A stretch of DNA of 64,000 nt. Origin: Oricola nitratireducens. Its GTDB lineage: Bacteria > Pseudomonadota > Alphaproteobacteria > Rhizobiales > Rhizobiaceae. Position numbers and translations under genes: made by a program. Under the pieces are notes generated by a model, which was not told where the DNA came from, made no database searches, and worked only from the letters and a program-made list of their open reading frames with translations. The stretch spans positions 1 through 64,000 of the forward strand of contig NZ_JACZCS010000032.1 of NCBI RefSeq assembly GCF_014904745.1. The letters run 5' to 3'. Every line of letters starts with the position of its first letter. Positions within the stretch are counted from its first letter, which is position 1. Of this stretch, positions 44,401 to 52,489 are shown piece after piece.

Positions 44401-45393
44401 GTGACGACCAATCCGATTCGGCCGACCATCCCGTTCGACGACGACGGCGTGCATCACGGCTTTCTGCGCCTGCCCTACAGCCGCGACGATTCCGCCTGGG
44501 GATCGGTGATGATCCCGATTACCGTCATCAAGAACGGCGACGGGCCGACGGCGCTTGCGACCGGCGCCAATCACGGCGACGAATATGAGGGGCCGGTGGC
44601 GCTGCAGGAACTGGCGGCGACGCTGAATGCCGGCGACGTCACGGGCCGGGTGATCATCGTCCCGTTCTTCAACTATCCGGCTTTCCGCGCCGGGACGCGC
44701 ACCTCGCCGATCGACAAGGGCAATCTCAACCGGATCTTCCCGGGCAAGCCGGACGGCACGGTGACGCAGAAGATCGCCGACTATTTCAACACGGTGCTGG
44801 TGCCGCATGCCGACATCGTTCTCGACTTCCATTCCGGCGGCAAGACGCTCGATTTCCTGCCTTTCGCCGCGGCGCATATTCTCGATGACTCGATGCAGCA
44901 ACATGCCTGCGTCGCCGCCATGGAGGCGTTCAACGCGCCCTATTCGATGATGATGCGAGAGATCGACAATGTCGGGATGTACGACACGGCGGTCGAGGAG
45001 CAGGGCAAGGTGTTCGTCACAACCGAACTCGGCGGCGGCGGCTCGGCGACGGCGAAGAGCATCGCGATCGCACGCAAGGGGCTGCGCAACGTGCTGATCC
45101 ATGCCGGAATTCTGAAAGGCAAGCCGGAGATCGGCAAAAGCGTCTATCTGGACATGCCGGACGACGACTGTTTCGTCTTCGCGACGCATGACGGCATGAT
45201 CGAGCCGTGCGCCGATCTCGGCGATACGGTCAAAAAGGGCGATTGCCTTGCGAGGATATGGTCGGTCGACAGGACCGGCGTGGCGCCGACGCAGTACCGC
45301 GCGAAACGCGGCGGCCTGATGACGGCACGGCATTTCCCCGGCCTGGTAAAGGCCGGGGATTGTCTGGCTGTGATCGCCGACGCGCGATCGTAA
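44401..45393 (+). CDS. doeB: N-alpha-acetyl-diaminobutyrate deacetylase
   Basis: The 330-residue protein belongs to the succinylglutamate desuccinylase/aspartoacylase family. The zinc site is in TGANHGDEYEGPVAL (about 56-70) and the second part in IVLDFHSGGKTLDFLPF (about 139-155). The DoeB/EutE group removes the acetyl group from N-alpha-acetyl-L-2,4-diaminobutyrate, yielding the substrate of DoeD. Start is GTG 44401. It ends three bases before the convergent rhlE-like stop, so no terminator room exists between them. Confidence 0.92.
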   Translation: MTTNPIRPTIPFDDDGVHHGFLRLPYSRDDSAWGSVMIPITVIKNGDGPTALATGANHGDEYEGPVALQELAATLNAGDVTGRVIIVPFFNYPAFRAGTRTSPIDKGNLNRIFPGKPDGTVTQKIADYFNTVLVPHADIVLDFHSGGKTLDFLPFAAAHILDDSMQQHACVAAMEAFNAPYSMMMREIDNVGMYDTAVEEQGKVFVTTELGGGGSATAKSIAIARKGLRNVLIHAGILKGKPEIGKSVYLDMPDDDCFVFATHDGMIEPCADLGDTVKKGDCLARIWSVDRTGVAPTQYRAKRGGLMTARHFPGLVKAGDCLAVIADARS

Positions 45394-45396
45394 GGA

Positions 45397-46758
45397 TCAG
45401 GCGGCGCGGCTCTTGCGGTTCCTGCGCCAGCTCGGACGGCTGGCGGGACGCGACGGCGTTCCGGCACCCTGTTCGGCCTGCTGGCCCTGGGGACGCTTGC
45501 CGCGATTGGGACGGCCACGGTTCTCGTTATCCGCACTCCGTTCTTCACGCGGCTTTCCGCCCTGGCCATTACGGTTTCCACGCGGTCCGCGATTGGGCTT
45601 GGCATCCTTGCGCACGCCGTGGCCGAAGCCCGGATGTTCGCCGCTTGCCACCTCGATTGGCACGTTGGTCAGGCGTTCGATGTCGCGCAGCATCTTGGTT
45701 TCCTCCGGCGAGCAGAAGGAAACGGCAAGCCCCTCGGCGCCGGCGCGCGCGGTGCGGCCGATCCGGTGGACATAGCTTTCGGCAACCTGCGGCATGTCGA
45801 AATTGTAGACATGGCTGACGCCCGGAATGTCGATGCCGCGCGCGGCGACATCAGTCGCCACGAGGACGCGGGTCGCACCGCTGCGAAAATCGCGGATGGC
45901 GCGGTCGCGCTGGCCCTGGCTCTTGTTGCCGTGGATCGAGGCGGCGGAAAAGCCGCTGGCCACGAGGTGATGCATCAGCTTCTCGGCGCCGTGCTTGGTG
46001 CGCGCGAAGACAAGCGACAGATCCCCGGGGCGCTCGCCGAGGCATTTCTTGAGCAGGTCCGCCTTGGCGCGCTGGCCGATGAAATGCACCGACTGCGCGA
46101 CCTTGTCGGCCGCCTTGCCGGGCGGCGAAACCTCGATGCGAACCGGGTCTTTCAGGAATGTCCTGGAGAGATCGGCGATCTCCTTCGGCATGGTGGCCGA
46201 GAAGAGCAGCGTCTGGCGCTCGGCGGGAATAGCCTTCGCGATCTTGCGCAGCGAATGGATGAAGCCGAGATCGAGCATCTGGTCGGCCTCGTCGAGGACG
46301 AGGAAATGGGTCTGCGCCAGAATGACGGCGCGGCGTTCCATCAGGTCGAGGAGACGGCCGGGCGTCGCGACAAGGATGTCCTTGCCCTGGCCAAGATCAC
46401 GGATCTGGACATTGATCGACTGGCCGCCGACGACGGTCGCGATCTTGAGCGGGGTCTTCTTCATGAAGCCGCGCAGGCTGGTCGTAATCTGGTTGGCCAG
46501 TTCACGCGTCGGCGCAAGAATCAGAACGCGGCAGCTCTTGGGATAGGGCCGCTGCGGATTGGCGAGAAGCTTTTCGATCAGCGGCAGGCCGAAAGCGGCC
46601 GTCTTGCCGGTGCCGGTCTGGGCGAGGCCCATGATGTCATGTCCTTCCAGCACCGCGGGAATCGCGGCCTTCTGGATCGGCGTCGGCGTGTCATAACCGG
46701 ACGCAGCAACGGACTGGAGAATACGGTCGGAAAGACCGAGGGTGGAAAAATCAGTCAA
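45397..46758 (-). CDS. rhlE: DEAD-box RNA helicase, RhlE type
   Basis: The 453-residue helicase has Q motif YDTPTPIQKAAIP, motif I AQTGTGKT (46-53), motif II LDEADQMLD (about 155), LFSATMP, ATDVAARGIDIPG and HRIGRTARAG. A long basic glycine/arginine/asparagine-rich tail follows from about 385, as in RhlE proteins. It acts in rRNA maturation and cold adaptation. The start codon is TTG at 46758 with AAAGG eight bases before it; an ATG just upstream opens only a four-codon frame (MTID) that overlaps the TTG. Confidence 0.9.
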   Translation of the reverse strand: MTDFSTLGLSDRILQSVAASGYDTPTPIQKAAIPAVLEGHDIMGLAQTGTGKTAAFGLPLIEKLLANPQRPYPKSCRVLILAPTRELANQITTSLRGFMKKTPLKIATVVGGQSINVQIRDLGQGKDILVATPGRLLDLMERRAVILAQTHFLVLDEADQMLDLGFIHSLRKIAKAIPAERQTLLFSATMPKEIADLSRTFLKDPVRIEVSPPGKAADKVAQSVHFIGQRAKADLLKKCLGERPGDLSLVFARTKHGAEKLMHHLVASGFSAASIHGNKSQGQRDRAIRDFRSGATRVLVATDVAARGIDIPGVSHVYNFDMPQVAESYVHRIGRTARAGAEGLAVSFCSPEETKMLRDIERLTNVPIEVASGEHPGFGHGVRKDAKPNRGPRGNRNGQGGKPREERSADNENRGRPNRGKRPQGQQAEQGAGTPSRPASRPSWRRNRKSRAA

Positions 46759-47127
46759 TAGTCATGCCTTTCGTGGCATTGGCGCACGGGAATAGCCCGC
46801 ATGCATGCGAAAACATACGCGTCCCCTCCGCCATATGCGGATCGGCGCGTCATGAGGTTTGCGACCCGACTGCTCTCCGGGACTGAATTGTCCTGCGGAT
46901 CAGCGGATCGTCAGCACCCCGCGTGAAATGGGAACTTGTGGGAGAATACCGGCGCGAGGATCGCAGCCGGGAGGAAACGCGCTTTGCACCGGGCGAACAA
47001 CATTTCGCTTTGGATGGTGCGGGCTGCTCACGCGGCAGCCAGATCGCTTTCACACTGCGCATATCGGCGTTGTGCGCTGCAATGTCAAGCGATCATATGG
47101 CGCGCTTGCCGCCGCGGCGCGAATCCA
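46759..47127. other. 369-bp gene-free region, probable long leader of rhlE
   Basis: Several short frames on both strands lack domain or codon-usage support. On the rhlE side it would give a long 5' leader, as is common for cold-induced helicase genes, but no cold-shock box can be assigned by eye. The right edge holds the arsR control region. Confidence 0.5.
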
Positions 47128-47177
47128 ATATTCAACCAAGCAGTTGACAATTAGAGCGCAAAACGATATTCAACCAA
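47128..47177 (+). promoter_or_regulatory. arsR promoter with two 12-bp direct repeats
   Basis: ATATTCAACCAA is present at 47128-47139 and 47166-47177, the second ending at the base before the arsR ATG. Between them TTGACA (47144-47149) stands 17 bp before TATTCA (47167-47172). The predicted start of transcription is at or one base into the ATG, suggesting a leaderless message and repression by binding both repeats. Confidence 0.55.
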
Positions 47178-47567
47178 ATGGGTGAACAATTGCAGGAACA
47201 ACGGCTTTCTGAGGTTCTGAAAGCGGTCAGCGATGCAACCCGACGGTCGATCCTGACCACGCTGGTGCAGGAAGGACCGCTTCGGGTGACCGAACTGGCC
47301 GGGCGCTACGACATGTCGCTGAACGCGATCTCCAAGCACATCAAGGTGCTGGAGTCAGCGCATCTCGTCACGCGCAGAACCATCGGCAGGGTCCACCTGA
47401 TCGAGGCCGATCTCGATCCGGTGCGCGCTGTCGACGCCTGGTTCGGACAACTGCGTTCGATCTGGGACCTGCGATTGGAGCGCCTTGGCGAAGTGATTGC
47501 AAAAGGAGTTACGCGTGATGAGCGACCTGTCCCTGACGGTAACAAAGACGATCCCGGCCCCGGTTGA
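47178..47567 (+). CDS. ArsR-family winged-helix regulator
   Basis: The 129-residue protein has an ArsR/SmtB winged helix (VLKAVSDATRRSILTTLVQEGPLRVTELAGRYDMSLNAISKHIKVLESAHLV). No metal-binding cysteine motif is visible, so a non-metal signal is likely. It overlaps the following SRPBCC gene by 50 bp, the usual arrangement for this regulator-AHSA1 pair. The start at 47178 may be leaderless. Confidence 0.9.
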   Translation: MGEQLQEQRLSEVLKAVSDATRRSILTTLVQEGPLRVTELAGRYDMSLNAISKHIKVLESAHLVTRRTIGRVHLIEADLDPVRAVDAWFGQLRSIWDLRLERLGEVIAKGVTRDERPVPDGNKDDPGPG

Positions 47568-47943
47568 AGCCGTGTTCAACGCATGGCTGGATGCCCGGAT
47601 GCTGGCGAAGTTCATGGCGCCCGGACCCGACATGACCGTGCCGAAGGCGGAAACCGACGGACGCGAGGGCGGCCGGTTCTCGATCGTGATGGCGGCCGGG
47701 GACACCGAAATTCCCCATGCCGGCACCTATCTCGAAGTGAAGCCGCATCACCGCATCGTCTTCACCTGGGAATCGCCCTATTCGGTCGATGGCTCCACCG
47801 TGACCCTCGCCTTCAAGCCCGTCGACGGCGGCGCAACGGAGGTGGAACTGACGCATGTGAAATTCGCGACCGAGGAATCGCGCGACAACCACAAGGGCGG
47901 CTGGACGGCGATCCTGGAGAAGCTCGCAGAGACAATCGGCTGA
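47518..47943 (+). CDS. SRPBCC / AHSA1 domain protein
   Basis: The 141-residue protein has a START-like SRPBCC fold: VTKTIPAPVEAVFNAWLDARMLAKFM, GGRFSIVMAAGD, HAGTYLEVKPHHRIVFTWESP, and the C-terminal helix NHKGGWTAILEKLAETI. The family binds hydrophobic ligands; its partner regulator is encoded just upstream. ATG 47518 is chosen because AAAAGGAG lies at 47501-47508. It converges with the PycTM-like gene (3-bp gap). Confidence 0.9.
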   Translation: MSDLSLTVTKTIPAPVEAVFNAWLDARMLAKFMAPGPDMTVPKAETDGREGGRFSIVMAAGDTEIPHAGTYLEVKPHHRIVFTWESPYSVDGSTVTLAFKPVDGGATEVELTHVKFATEESRDNHKGGWTAILEKLAETIG

Positions 47944-47946
47944 TGG

Positions 47947-48516
47947 TCACGCCATGCCGGCAAGCCGGACGCAGACGATCGCCAGCACCGCGATCGAGAA
48001 GACGAAGGCGACGCGCAGCGCCGTGTATTTGCGCAGCAACACGCGGGCGACCGCGGCATTGCTGACGGACAGCGACTGGACGAGTTGCGAGATTTCCGCG
48101 GTCTGCATGAATTTCGCGTAGGCGGCAGGATCGAGCGTATCGGCGGCAAGCGACGGCCATGACCAGCGGTCGAAACCGATCATGTCGCGTCGCATCCGCG
48201 CGGACGGATAGCGCGGGAACACCGCCCAGAAGCAGCAGAACACCGCTGTCGCGCTGAGCACGAGAAATACGTAGCGCAAGACCGGATCCTCGCCGGTGGA
48301 ATGCATCTCGATCGGCCCGCGCAGGGCGATCAGGCCGAGCAGCGTCATCAGCGCGACCGCCTTGGCGTCGGCGAACTGGATCTGCGTCAGCAGCGCCTGA
48401 TGCTGATTGCACAGATACTGGATGCGCGCCCGGCTGGCATGGTTGATGTCGTGGCCTTCCGACCCGGCCAGCGCCAGGGACAGATCGACCTCTTCCAATA
48501 TCGGGGGCTTGGACAT
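47947..48516 (-). CDS. PycTM-like (Pycsar effector-type) membrane protein
   Basis: The 189-residue protein has the layout of Pycsar TM effectors (DUF5706-like): an N-terminal helix, then QIQFADAKAVALMTLLGLIA forming TM1 (about 50-66), TM2 at about 81-100 ending in the conserved FPRYP, a cytoplasmic helical part, and a C-terminal TM3 (about 168-187). In Pycsar systems such proteins damage the membrane when a cyclic nucleotide is bound. No cyclase is present here; the divergent neighbour is an S24 regulator. Toxicity and defence role are inference. ATG 48516 has GAGGAG 13 bases away, so a nearer TTG (48525) is possible. Confidence 0.7.
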   Translation of the reverse strand: MSKPPILEEVDLSLALAGSEGHDINHASRARIQYLCNQHQALLTQIQFADAKAVALMTLLGLIALRGPIEMHSTGEDPVLRYVFLVLSATAVFCCFWAVFPRYPSARMRRDMIGFDRWSWPSLAADTLDPAAYAKFMQTAEISQLVQSLSVSNAAVARVLLRKYTALRVAFVFSIAVLAIVCVRLAGMA

Positions 48517-48534
48517 GATGGGCAAACCGCTCCT

Positions 48535-48558
48535 CGAACCCAGGGTTCGGTGATTATA
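48535..48558 (-). promoter_or_regulatory. promoter and palindromic operator of the PycTM-like gene
   Basis: On the minus strand TATAAT (48553-48558) is a perfect -10 box. The 15-bp palindrome CGAACCC-A-GGGTTCG (48535-48549) covers the predicted transcription start, a classical repressor position. GAAC/GTTC half-sites recall LexA-type operators, but the spacing differs from the known GTTC-N7-GTTC box of alphaproteobacteria. No good -35 box is seen. Confidence 0.55.
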
Positions 48559-48710
48559 GCGCGAAACCGCGCCGAATATCTCGACCGGGCGCTTGCAACC
48601 GGGCGCAAACCCTTCGCTGCATCTGCGGATTAACGGCGCGTTCGCGCATTGTGCCCTTGTGGGAAGCGGCGACCAGAGGTATTTATTCCTGAATATCATC
48701 AGGAAGCGCC

Positions 48711-49385
48711 ATGCTCTCCCACAAACGCATCTGGGCCGCCATCGACGCGCTCGCCGAACGCAATGACCTGTCGGCATCGGGCCTGGCCAAACGCGCCGGA
48801 CTCGATTCGACGACCTTCAACAAGTCGAAGCGGTTTGCCGCCGACGGACGGCCGCGCTGGCCGTCGACGGAATCGCTGGCGAAGATCATGGAAGCGACAG
48901 GCTCCTCGCTCGACGCGTTCATGGCGCTGGTGCAGGGCGAGGCACCTGCCGTCAGCGACAAGGTGGTGCCGCTCTCCCGCATGAGCACGGTGCCCTTGCG
49001 CGAAGTGCCGCTGATCGGCATGGCGCAGGCAGGCGCCGGCGGCTATTTCGACGATGCCGGCTTTCCGGCCGGACAGGGCTGGGACACGGTCGCCTTTCCG
49101 GGAACCGATCTCGACGAAGGCGCCTACGCGCTGGAGATCACCGGCGACTCGATGCTGCCGCTCTATCGCGAAGGCGACATCGTCATCGTCTCGCCGACCG
49201 CGCAGGTGCGGCGCGGCGACCGGGTCGTCGTCAAGACACGCGACGGTGAGGTGATGGCGAAGACGCTTTTGCGCATGACCTCGCTGGTCGTCGAGCTGGA
49301 ATCGGCCAATCCGGCCCACCCGCCGAGGACCTTCCCGGCGGGCGAGATCGAGTGGATGGCCCGCATCGTGTGGGCCAGCCAGTAA
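48711..49385 (+). CDS. LexA-like S24 transcriptional regulator (HTH plus self-cleaving domain)
   Basis: The 224-residue protein has an N-terminal HTH (LAERNDLSASGLAKRAGLDSTTFNKS) and a C-terminal S24 domain. The cleavage site is AQAG (Ala107-Gly108), the serine is in ITGDSMLPLY (Ser147), and the lysine in GEVMAKTL (Lys184), 37 residues later, exactly the LexA Ser-Lys spacing. So it can plausibly cut itself with RecA or another trigger. It is not LexA itself, whose HTH differs. AGGAAG precedes ATG 48711. Its divergent neighbour is a PycTM-like gene. Confidence 0.88.
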   Translation: MLSHKRIWAAIDALAERNDLSASGLAKRAGLDSTTFNKSKRFAADGRPRWPSTESLAKIMEATGSSLDAFMALVQGEAPAVSDKVVPLSRMSTVPLREVPLIGMAQAGAGGYFDDAGFPAGQGWDTVAFPGTDLDEGAYALEITGDSMLPLYREGDIVIVSPTAQVRRGDRVVVKTRDGEVMAKTLLRMTSLVVELESANPAHPPRTFPAGEIEWMARIVWASQ

Positions 49386-49391
49386 TCCGGA

Positions 49392-51050
49392 TCAGGCGAG
49401 TTCGCCGGCGAGCGCCTTGTTGATGAGCGCGACCGTCTCGTTCAGGCCGTAGAGCGCGACGAAGGAACCGAAGCGCGGGCCGCGTTCCTGGCCGAGCAGC
49501 ACCTGGTAGAGCATCTGGAACCAGTCGCCGGTGACCGCCGGGCCGCCGTCCGGGCCGGTCTTCGACGGATCCTGGTAACGCTCGAAGCCGCGCGCCACGT
49601 CGAGCGCGGCATCCTGGATCGCCGCGCCGTCGGCATCGTCCGGCAATATGTCGAGAGAGGCGGCAAGTTTCGCCAGCGCCTCGCGCTCGACATCGTCGGG
49701 GGCGCGGAATTTCTTGTTCGGCTTCACGAAGTCGTCGAAATAGCGGATCGCATAGCCGACCAGCTCGTCGAGCTTGGGATGGGTCCCGGCGGTGACGCCC
49801 GGGGCATAGCGCGAGATGAAACCCCACAGCACCGCCTTGTCATGCGCATTGGACGCGCTGACGAGATTGAGCAGCATCGCGAACGGCACCGGCATGTCGG
49901 CCGCCGGCGGCTTGCCGGAATGGATGTGCCAGACGGGATTGTTCAGCCGCGACGCCCAGTCCTGACGCTCGAAGGCGGCAAGGAAGGTGAAATACTCGTC
50001 GACGGCCTTCGGGATGACGTCGAAATAGAGCCGCTTGGCGGTACGCGGCTTCTGGAACATGTAGAGCGCGAGGCTTTCGGTCGGGGCGTAGGTCAGCCAT
50101 TCGTCGATGGTCAGGCCGTTGCCCTTCGACTTGGAGATCTTCTCGCCGTTCTGGTCGAGGAAAAGTTCGTAGACGTAATGCTCCGGCGGACGGCCGCCGA
50201 GCGCCGAACAGATGCGGTCATAGACCGGCATGTTGGGGCCATGATCCTTGCCGAACATCTCGAAATCGACGCCGAGCGCCGCCCAGCGGGCGCCGAAATC
50301 CGGCTTCCACTGGAGCTTGACCTGGCCGCCGGTGATCGACTGCGTCACGTCCTCGCCGTCCTCGTCGACATAGGTCACCGTGCCCGCCTTGGCGTCGACG
50401 GCCTTCATCGGCACGTAGAGGACGCGGCCGGTCTTCGGCGAGATCGGCAGGAATGCCGAATAGGTGGCGCGGCGCTCCTCGCCCAGTGTCGGCAGCATGA
50501 TCGCCATGACGTCGTCATAGCGCTCGGCGACGCGCAGCAGAATCTCGTCGAAGCGGCCGGACTTGTAGTAATCGGTGGCGCTGGCGAATTCGTAGTCGAA
50601 ACCGAACGTGTCGAGGAAGCGGCGCAGCATCGCATTGTTGTGATGGCCGAAGCTCTCGAAGTCGCCGCCGAACGGGTTCGGCACGACGGTCAGCGGTTTG
50701 TGCAGATGCGGCTCGAGGAAGGACCTGTCCGGCACGTTGTCCGGGATCTTGCGCATGCCGTCCATGTCGTCGGAGAAGCACAGCAGCTTGGTCGCGACCT
50801 TGTCCCCGGTCAGCACGCGGAAAGCGGTGCGCACCATGGTCGTGCGGGCCACTTCGCCGAAGGTGCCGATATGCGGCAGGCCGGACGGGCCGTAGCCGGT
50901 CTCGAACAGGACGACGTCCGGAAAACCAGTCTTCTCGTAGCGCTTGACGATCTTGCGCGCTTCCTCGAACGGCCAGGCTTTCGTTTTCGCGGCGGCCTCC
51001 AGCAGATCGGGTGTCAGATCGAGGGCGGGCAAGGCCGGATTGGCGCTCAT
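49392..51050 (-). CDS. lysK: lysyl-tRNA synthetase, class I
   Basis: The 552-residue enzyme charges tRNA-Lys. It is the class I type found in archaea and many alphaproteobacteria: the HIGH-like signature [20 protein letters not shown] is near residue 45 and the KMSKS-like signature is [11 protein letters not shown] at about 300. Normal class I length. ATG 51050 is chosen over an upstream in-frame start (51152) because [12 protein letters not shown] is the family start. It ends seven bases from the S24-regulator stop. Confidence 0.95.
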   Translation of the reverse strand: MSANPALPALDLTPDLLEAAAKTKAWPFEEARKIVKRYEKTGFPDVVLFETGYGPSGLPHIGTFGEVARTTMVRTAFRVLTGDKVATKLLCFSDDMDGMRKIPDNVPDRSFLEPHLHKPLTVVPNPFGGDFESFGHHNNAMLRRFLDTFGFDYEFASATDYYKSGRFDEILLRVAERYDDVMAIMLPTLGEERRATYSAFLPISPKTGRVLYVPMKAVDAKAGTVTYVDEDGEDVTQSITGGQVKLQWKPDFGARWAALGVDFEMFGKDHGPNMPVYDRICSALGGRPPEHYVYELFLDQNGEKISKSKGNGLTIDEWLTYAPTESLALYMFQKPRTAKRLYFDVIPKAVDEYFTFLAAFERQDWASRLNNPVWHIHSGKPPAADMPVPFAMLLNLVSASNAHDKAVLWGFISRYAPGVTAGTHPKLDELVGYAIRYFDDFVKPNKKFRAPDDVEREALAKLAASLDILPDDADGAAIQDAALDVARGFERYQDPSKTGPDGGPAVTGDWFQMLYQVLLGQERGPRFGSFVALYGLNETVALINKALAGELA

Positions 51051-51196
51051 TTCTTCAGGTCCTGGTCGTCGGATATTGCGGAAGGCGGCCCGCCGTCGCA
51101 TCGGCGCGCCATTTGTCCGCCAGCCTTTACCGTCTCGCGCTTGCGAAGCCAAGCGCGCAACACTACGTTCGCTGCGAACACGGCAAGAGGGCTTTC

Positions 51197-51607
51197 ATGA
51201 GCGCGATTTCACAACAAGAAGCACTGGTCTTCATCATGGTAACGATGGCGGCCGCCGACTCCGCCCTTTCCGAGCGCGAACTCTCCCGGATCGGAAACGT
51301 GGTCGACACGCTGCCGGTCTTCGAAGGTTATTCGCGCGACCATCTCGTCGAGACGGCAAACCGCTGCACGGAGATCCTCAACGAGCCGTCGGGCATCGAC
51401 CAGATCCTCGGCATGGTCAAGGCGAGCCTGCCCGACCGGCTCTACGACACGGCCTATGCCGTGGCGATCGAGATCGCGTCCGCCGACCTGCATGCCTCGC
51501 AGGAGGAACTGCGCTTCCTGCAGATCCTGCGCGACGAACTCGAACTCGACAACCTCGTCTCCGCGGCGATCGAGCGATCGGCGCGGGCGCGTTTCCGCCT
51601 GCCCTGA
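51197..51607 (+). CDS. TerB-like (tellurite resistance-type) protein
   Basis: The 136-residue protein is all-helical with the TerB-like pattern VFIMVTMAAADSALSERELSRI and, in its second repeat, AYAVAIEIASADLHASQEELRFLQIL. The acidic residues following AADS and ASAD would bind a divalent ion, as in TerB. Alone, without other ter genes, a tellurite role is not supported. The ATG 51197 is chosen by domain fit. The gene reads toward the sterol-desaturase gene. Confidence 0.82.
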   Translation: MSAISQQEALVFIMVTMAAADSALSERELSRIGNVVDTLPVFEGYSRDHLVETANRCTEILNEPSGIDQILGMVKASLPDRLYDTAYAVAIEIASADLHASQEELRFLQILRDELELDNLVSAAIERSARARFRLP

Positions 51608-51685
51608 CATGAAAGTGAATTGCCAGTGACGCGCCTGGCCCGGCATGTAACGGGCCAGTGCACAATCGTCATGCGCTGAGGCACA

Positions 51686-52489
51686 ATGGAAATCTCCGAA
51701 GCGACAATAAGGCTCGCCGCCTTTCTGATCATCTTCGCCGCGATGGCCGGTTACGAATTGTGGTCGCCGCGCCTCGAACGAGACGAAATGCGCGGCGCGA
51801 TGAAATCGAAGCGCTGGTTCACCAATCTGTCGATGGTTGTGCTGTCGTCGATCTGCCTTCGGATCATCTTTCCGGCGGCCGCAGTCGGCACGGCGATCTA
51901 TGCGCAAGATCAGGGCCTCGGATTGTTTCCGGCGCTCGGCATTGCGCCGGTCGTCGCCGGCATCGCTTCCTTCGTCATCCTCGATTTCGCAGTGTGGCTG
52001 GAGCATGTCGTCAGCCACAAGATCCCGCTGCTGTGGCGCATCCACCGCATGCACCATGCCGACAACGGCTTCGACGTGACGACGGCGTTGCGGTTCCATC
52101 CGATCGAGATCGTGCTGTCGATGTTCTGGAAGGCGGGCATCATCATCGCGCTGGGCGCGCCGGTGGCCTCCGTGCTCGTCTTCGAGATCGTGCTCAACGG
52201 CACCGCGATGTTCAACCATTCCAACATCAACCTGCCGCAATCGGTAGACCGGTTGTTGCGCATGGTGATCGTGACACCCGACATGCACCGCGTGCACCAT
52301 TCGTCGACGCCGCGCGAAACGAATTCCAACTACGGCTTCAACTTCCCGTTCTGGGATCGGCTCTTCCAGACCTACAACGCCCAGCCGAAACTCGGCCATG
52401 ACGGGATGGAAATCGGCCTGAAGGAATTTCGCGGCCCGAAATCAGCCGGACTGCTCTGGGCGCTCCGCCTTCCCTTCACCCGGCTTTGA
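51686..52489 (+). CDS. sterol desaturase / fatty acid hydroxylase family protein
   Basis: The 267-residue membrane protein has four hydrophobic helices and the eight-histidine di-iron signature of the fatty acid hydroxylase superfamily: HVVSHK, HRMHHAD, HP (in ALRFHPIEI), and TPDMHRVHHSS. Substrates in bacteria include sterol-like lipids, carotenoids or ornithine lipids. The exact lipid here is unknown. It overlaps the convergent binding-protein gene by 48 bp at its 3' end. Confidence 0.9.
   Translation: MEISEATIRLAAFLIIFAAMAGYELWSPRLERDEMRGAMKSKRWFTNLSMVVLSSICLRIIFPAAAVGTAIYAQDQGLGLFPALGIAPVVAGIASFVILDFAVWLEHVVSHKIPLLWRIHRMHHADNGFDVTTALRFHPIEIVLSMFWKAGIIIALGAPVASVLVFEIVLNGTAMFNHSNINLPQSVDRLLRMVIVTPDMHRVHHSSTPRETNSNYGFNFPFWDRLFQTYNAQPKLGHDGMEIGLKEFRGPKSAGLLWALRLPFTRL

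Noticed and set aside
46859-47185. Small genes in the rhlE-arsR interval
   Set aside because: Several frames of 60-108 codons exist on both strands. All end in or overlap the arsR promoter repeats, show no domain, and have no ribosome site.
48711-49385. Prophage repressor
   Set aside because: The S24 regulator has no integrase, excisionase or phage structural gene nearby, and lies next to lysK, a core gene.
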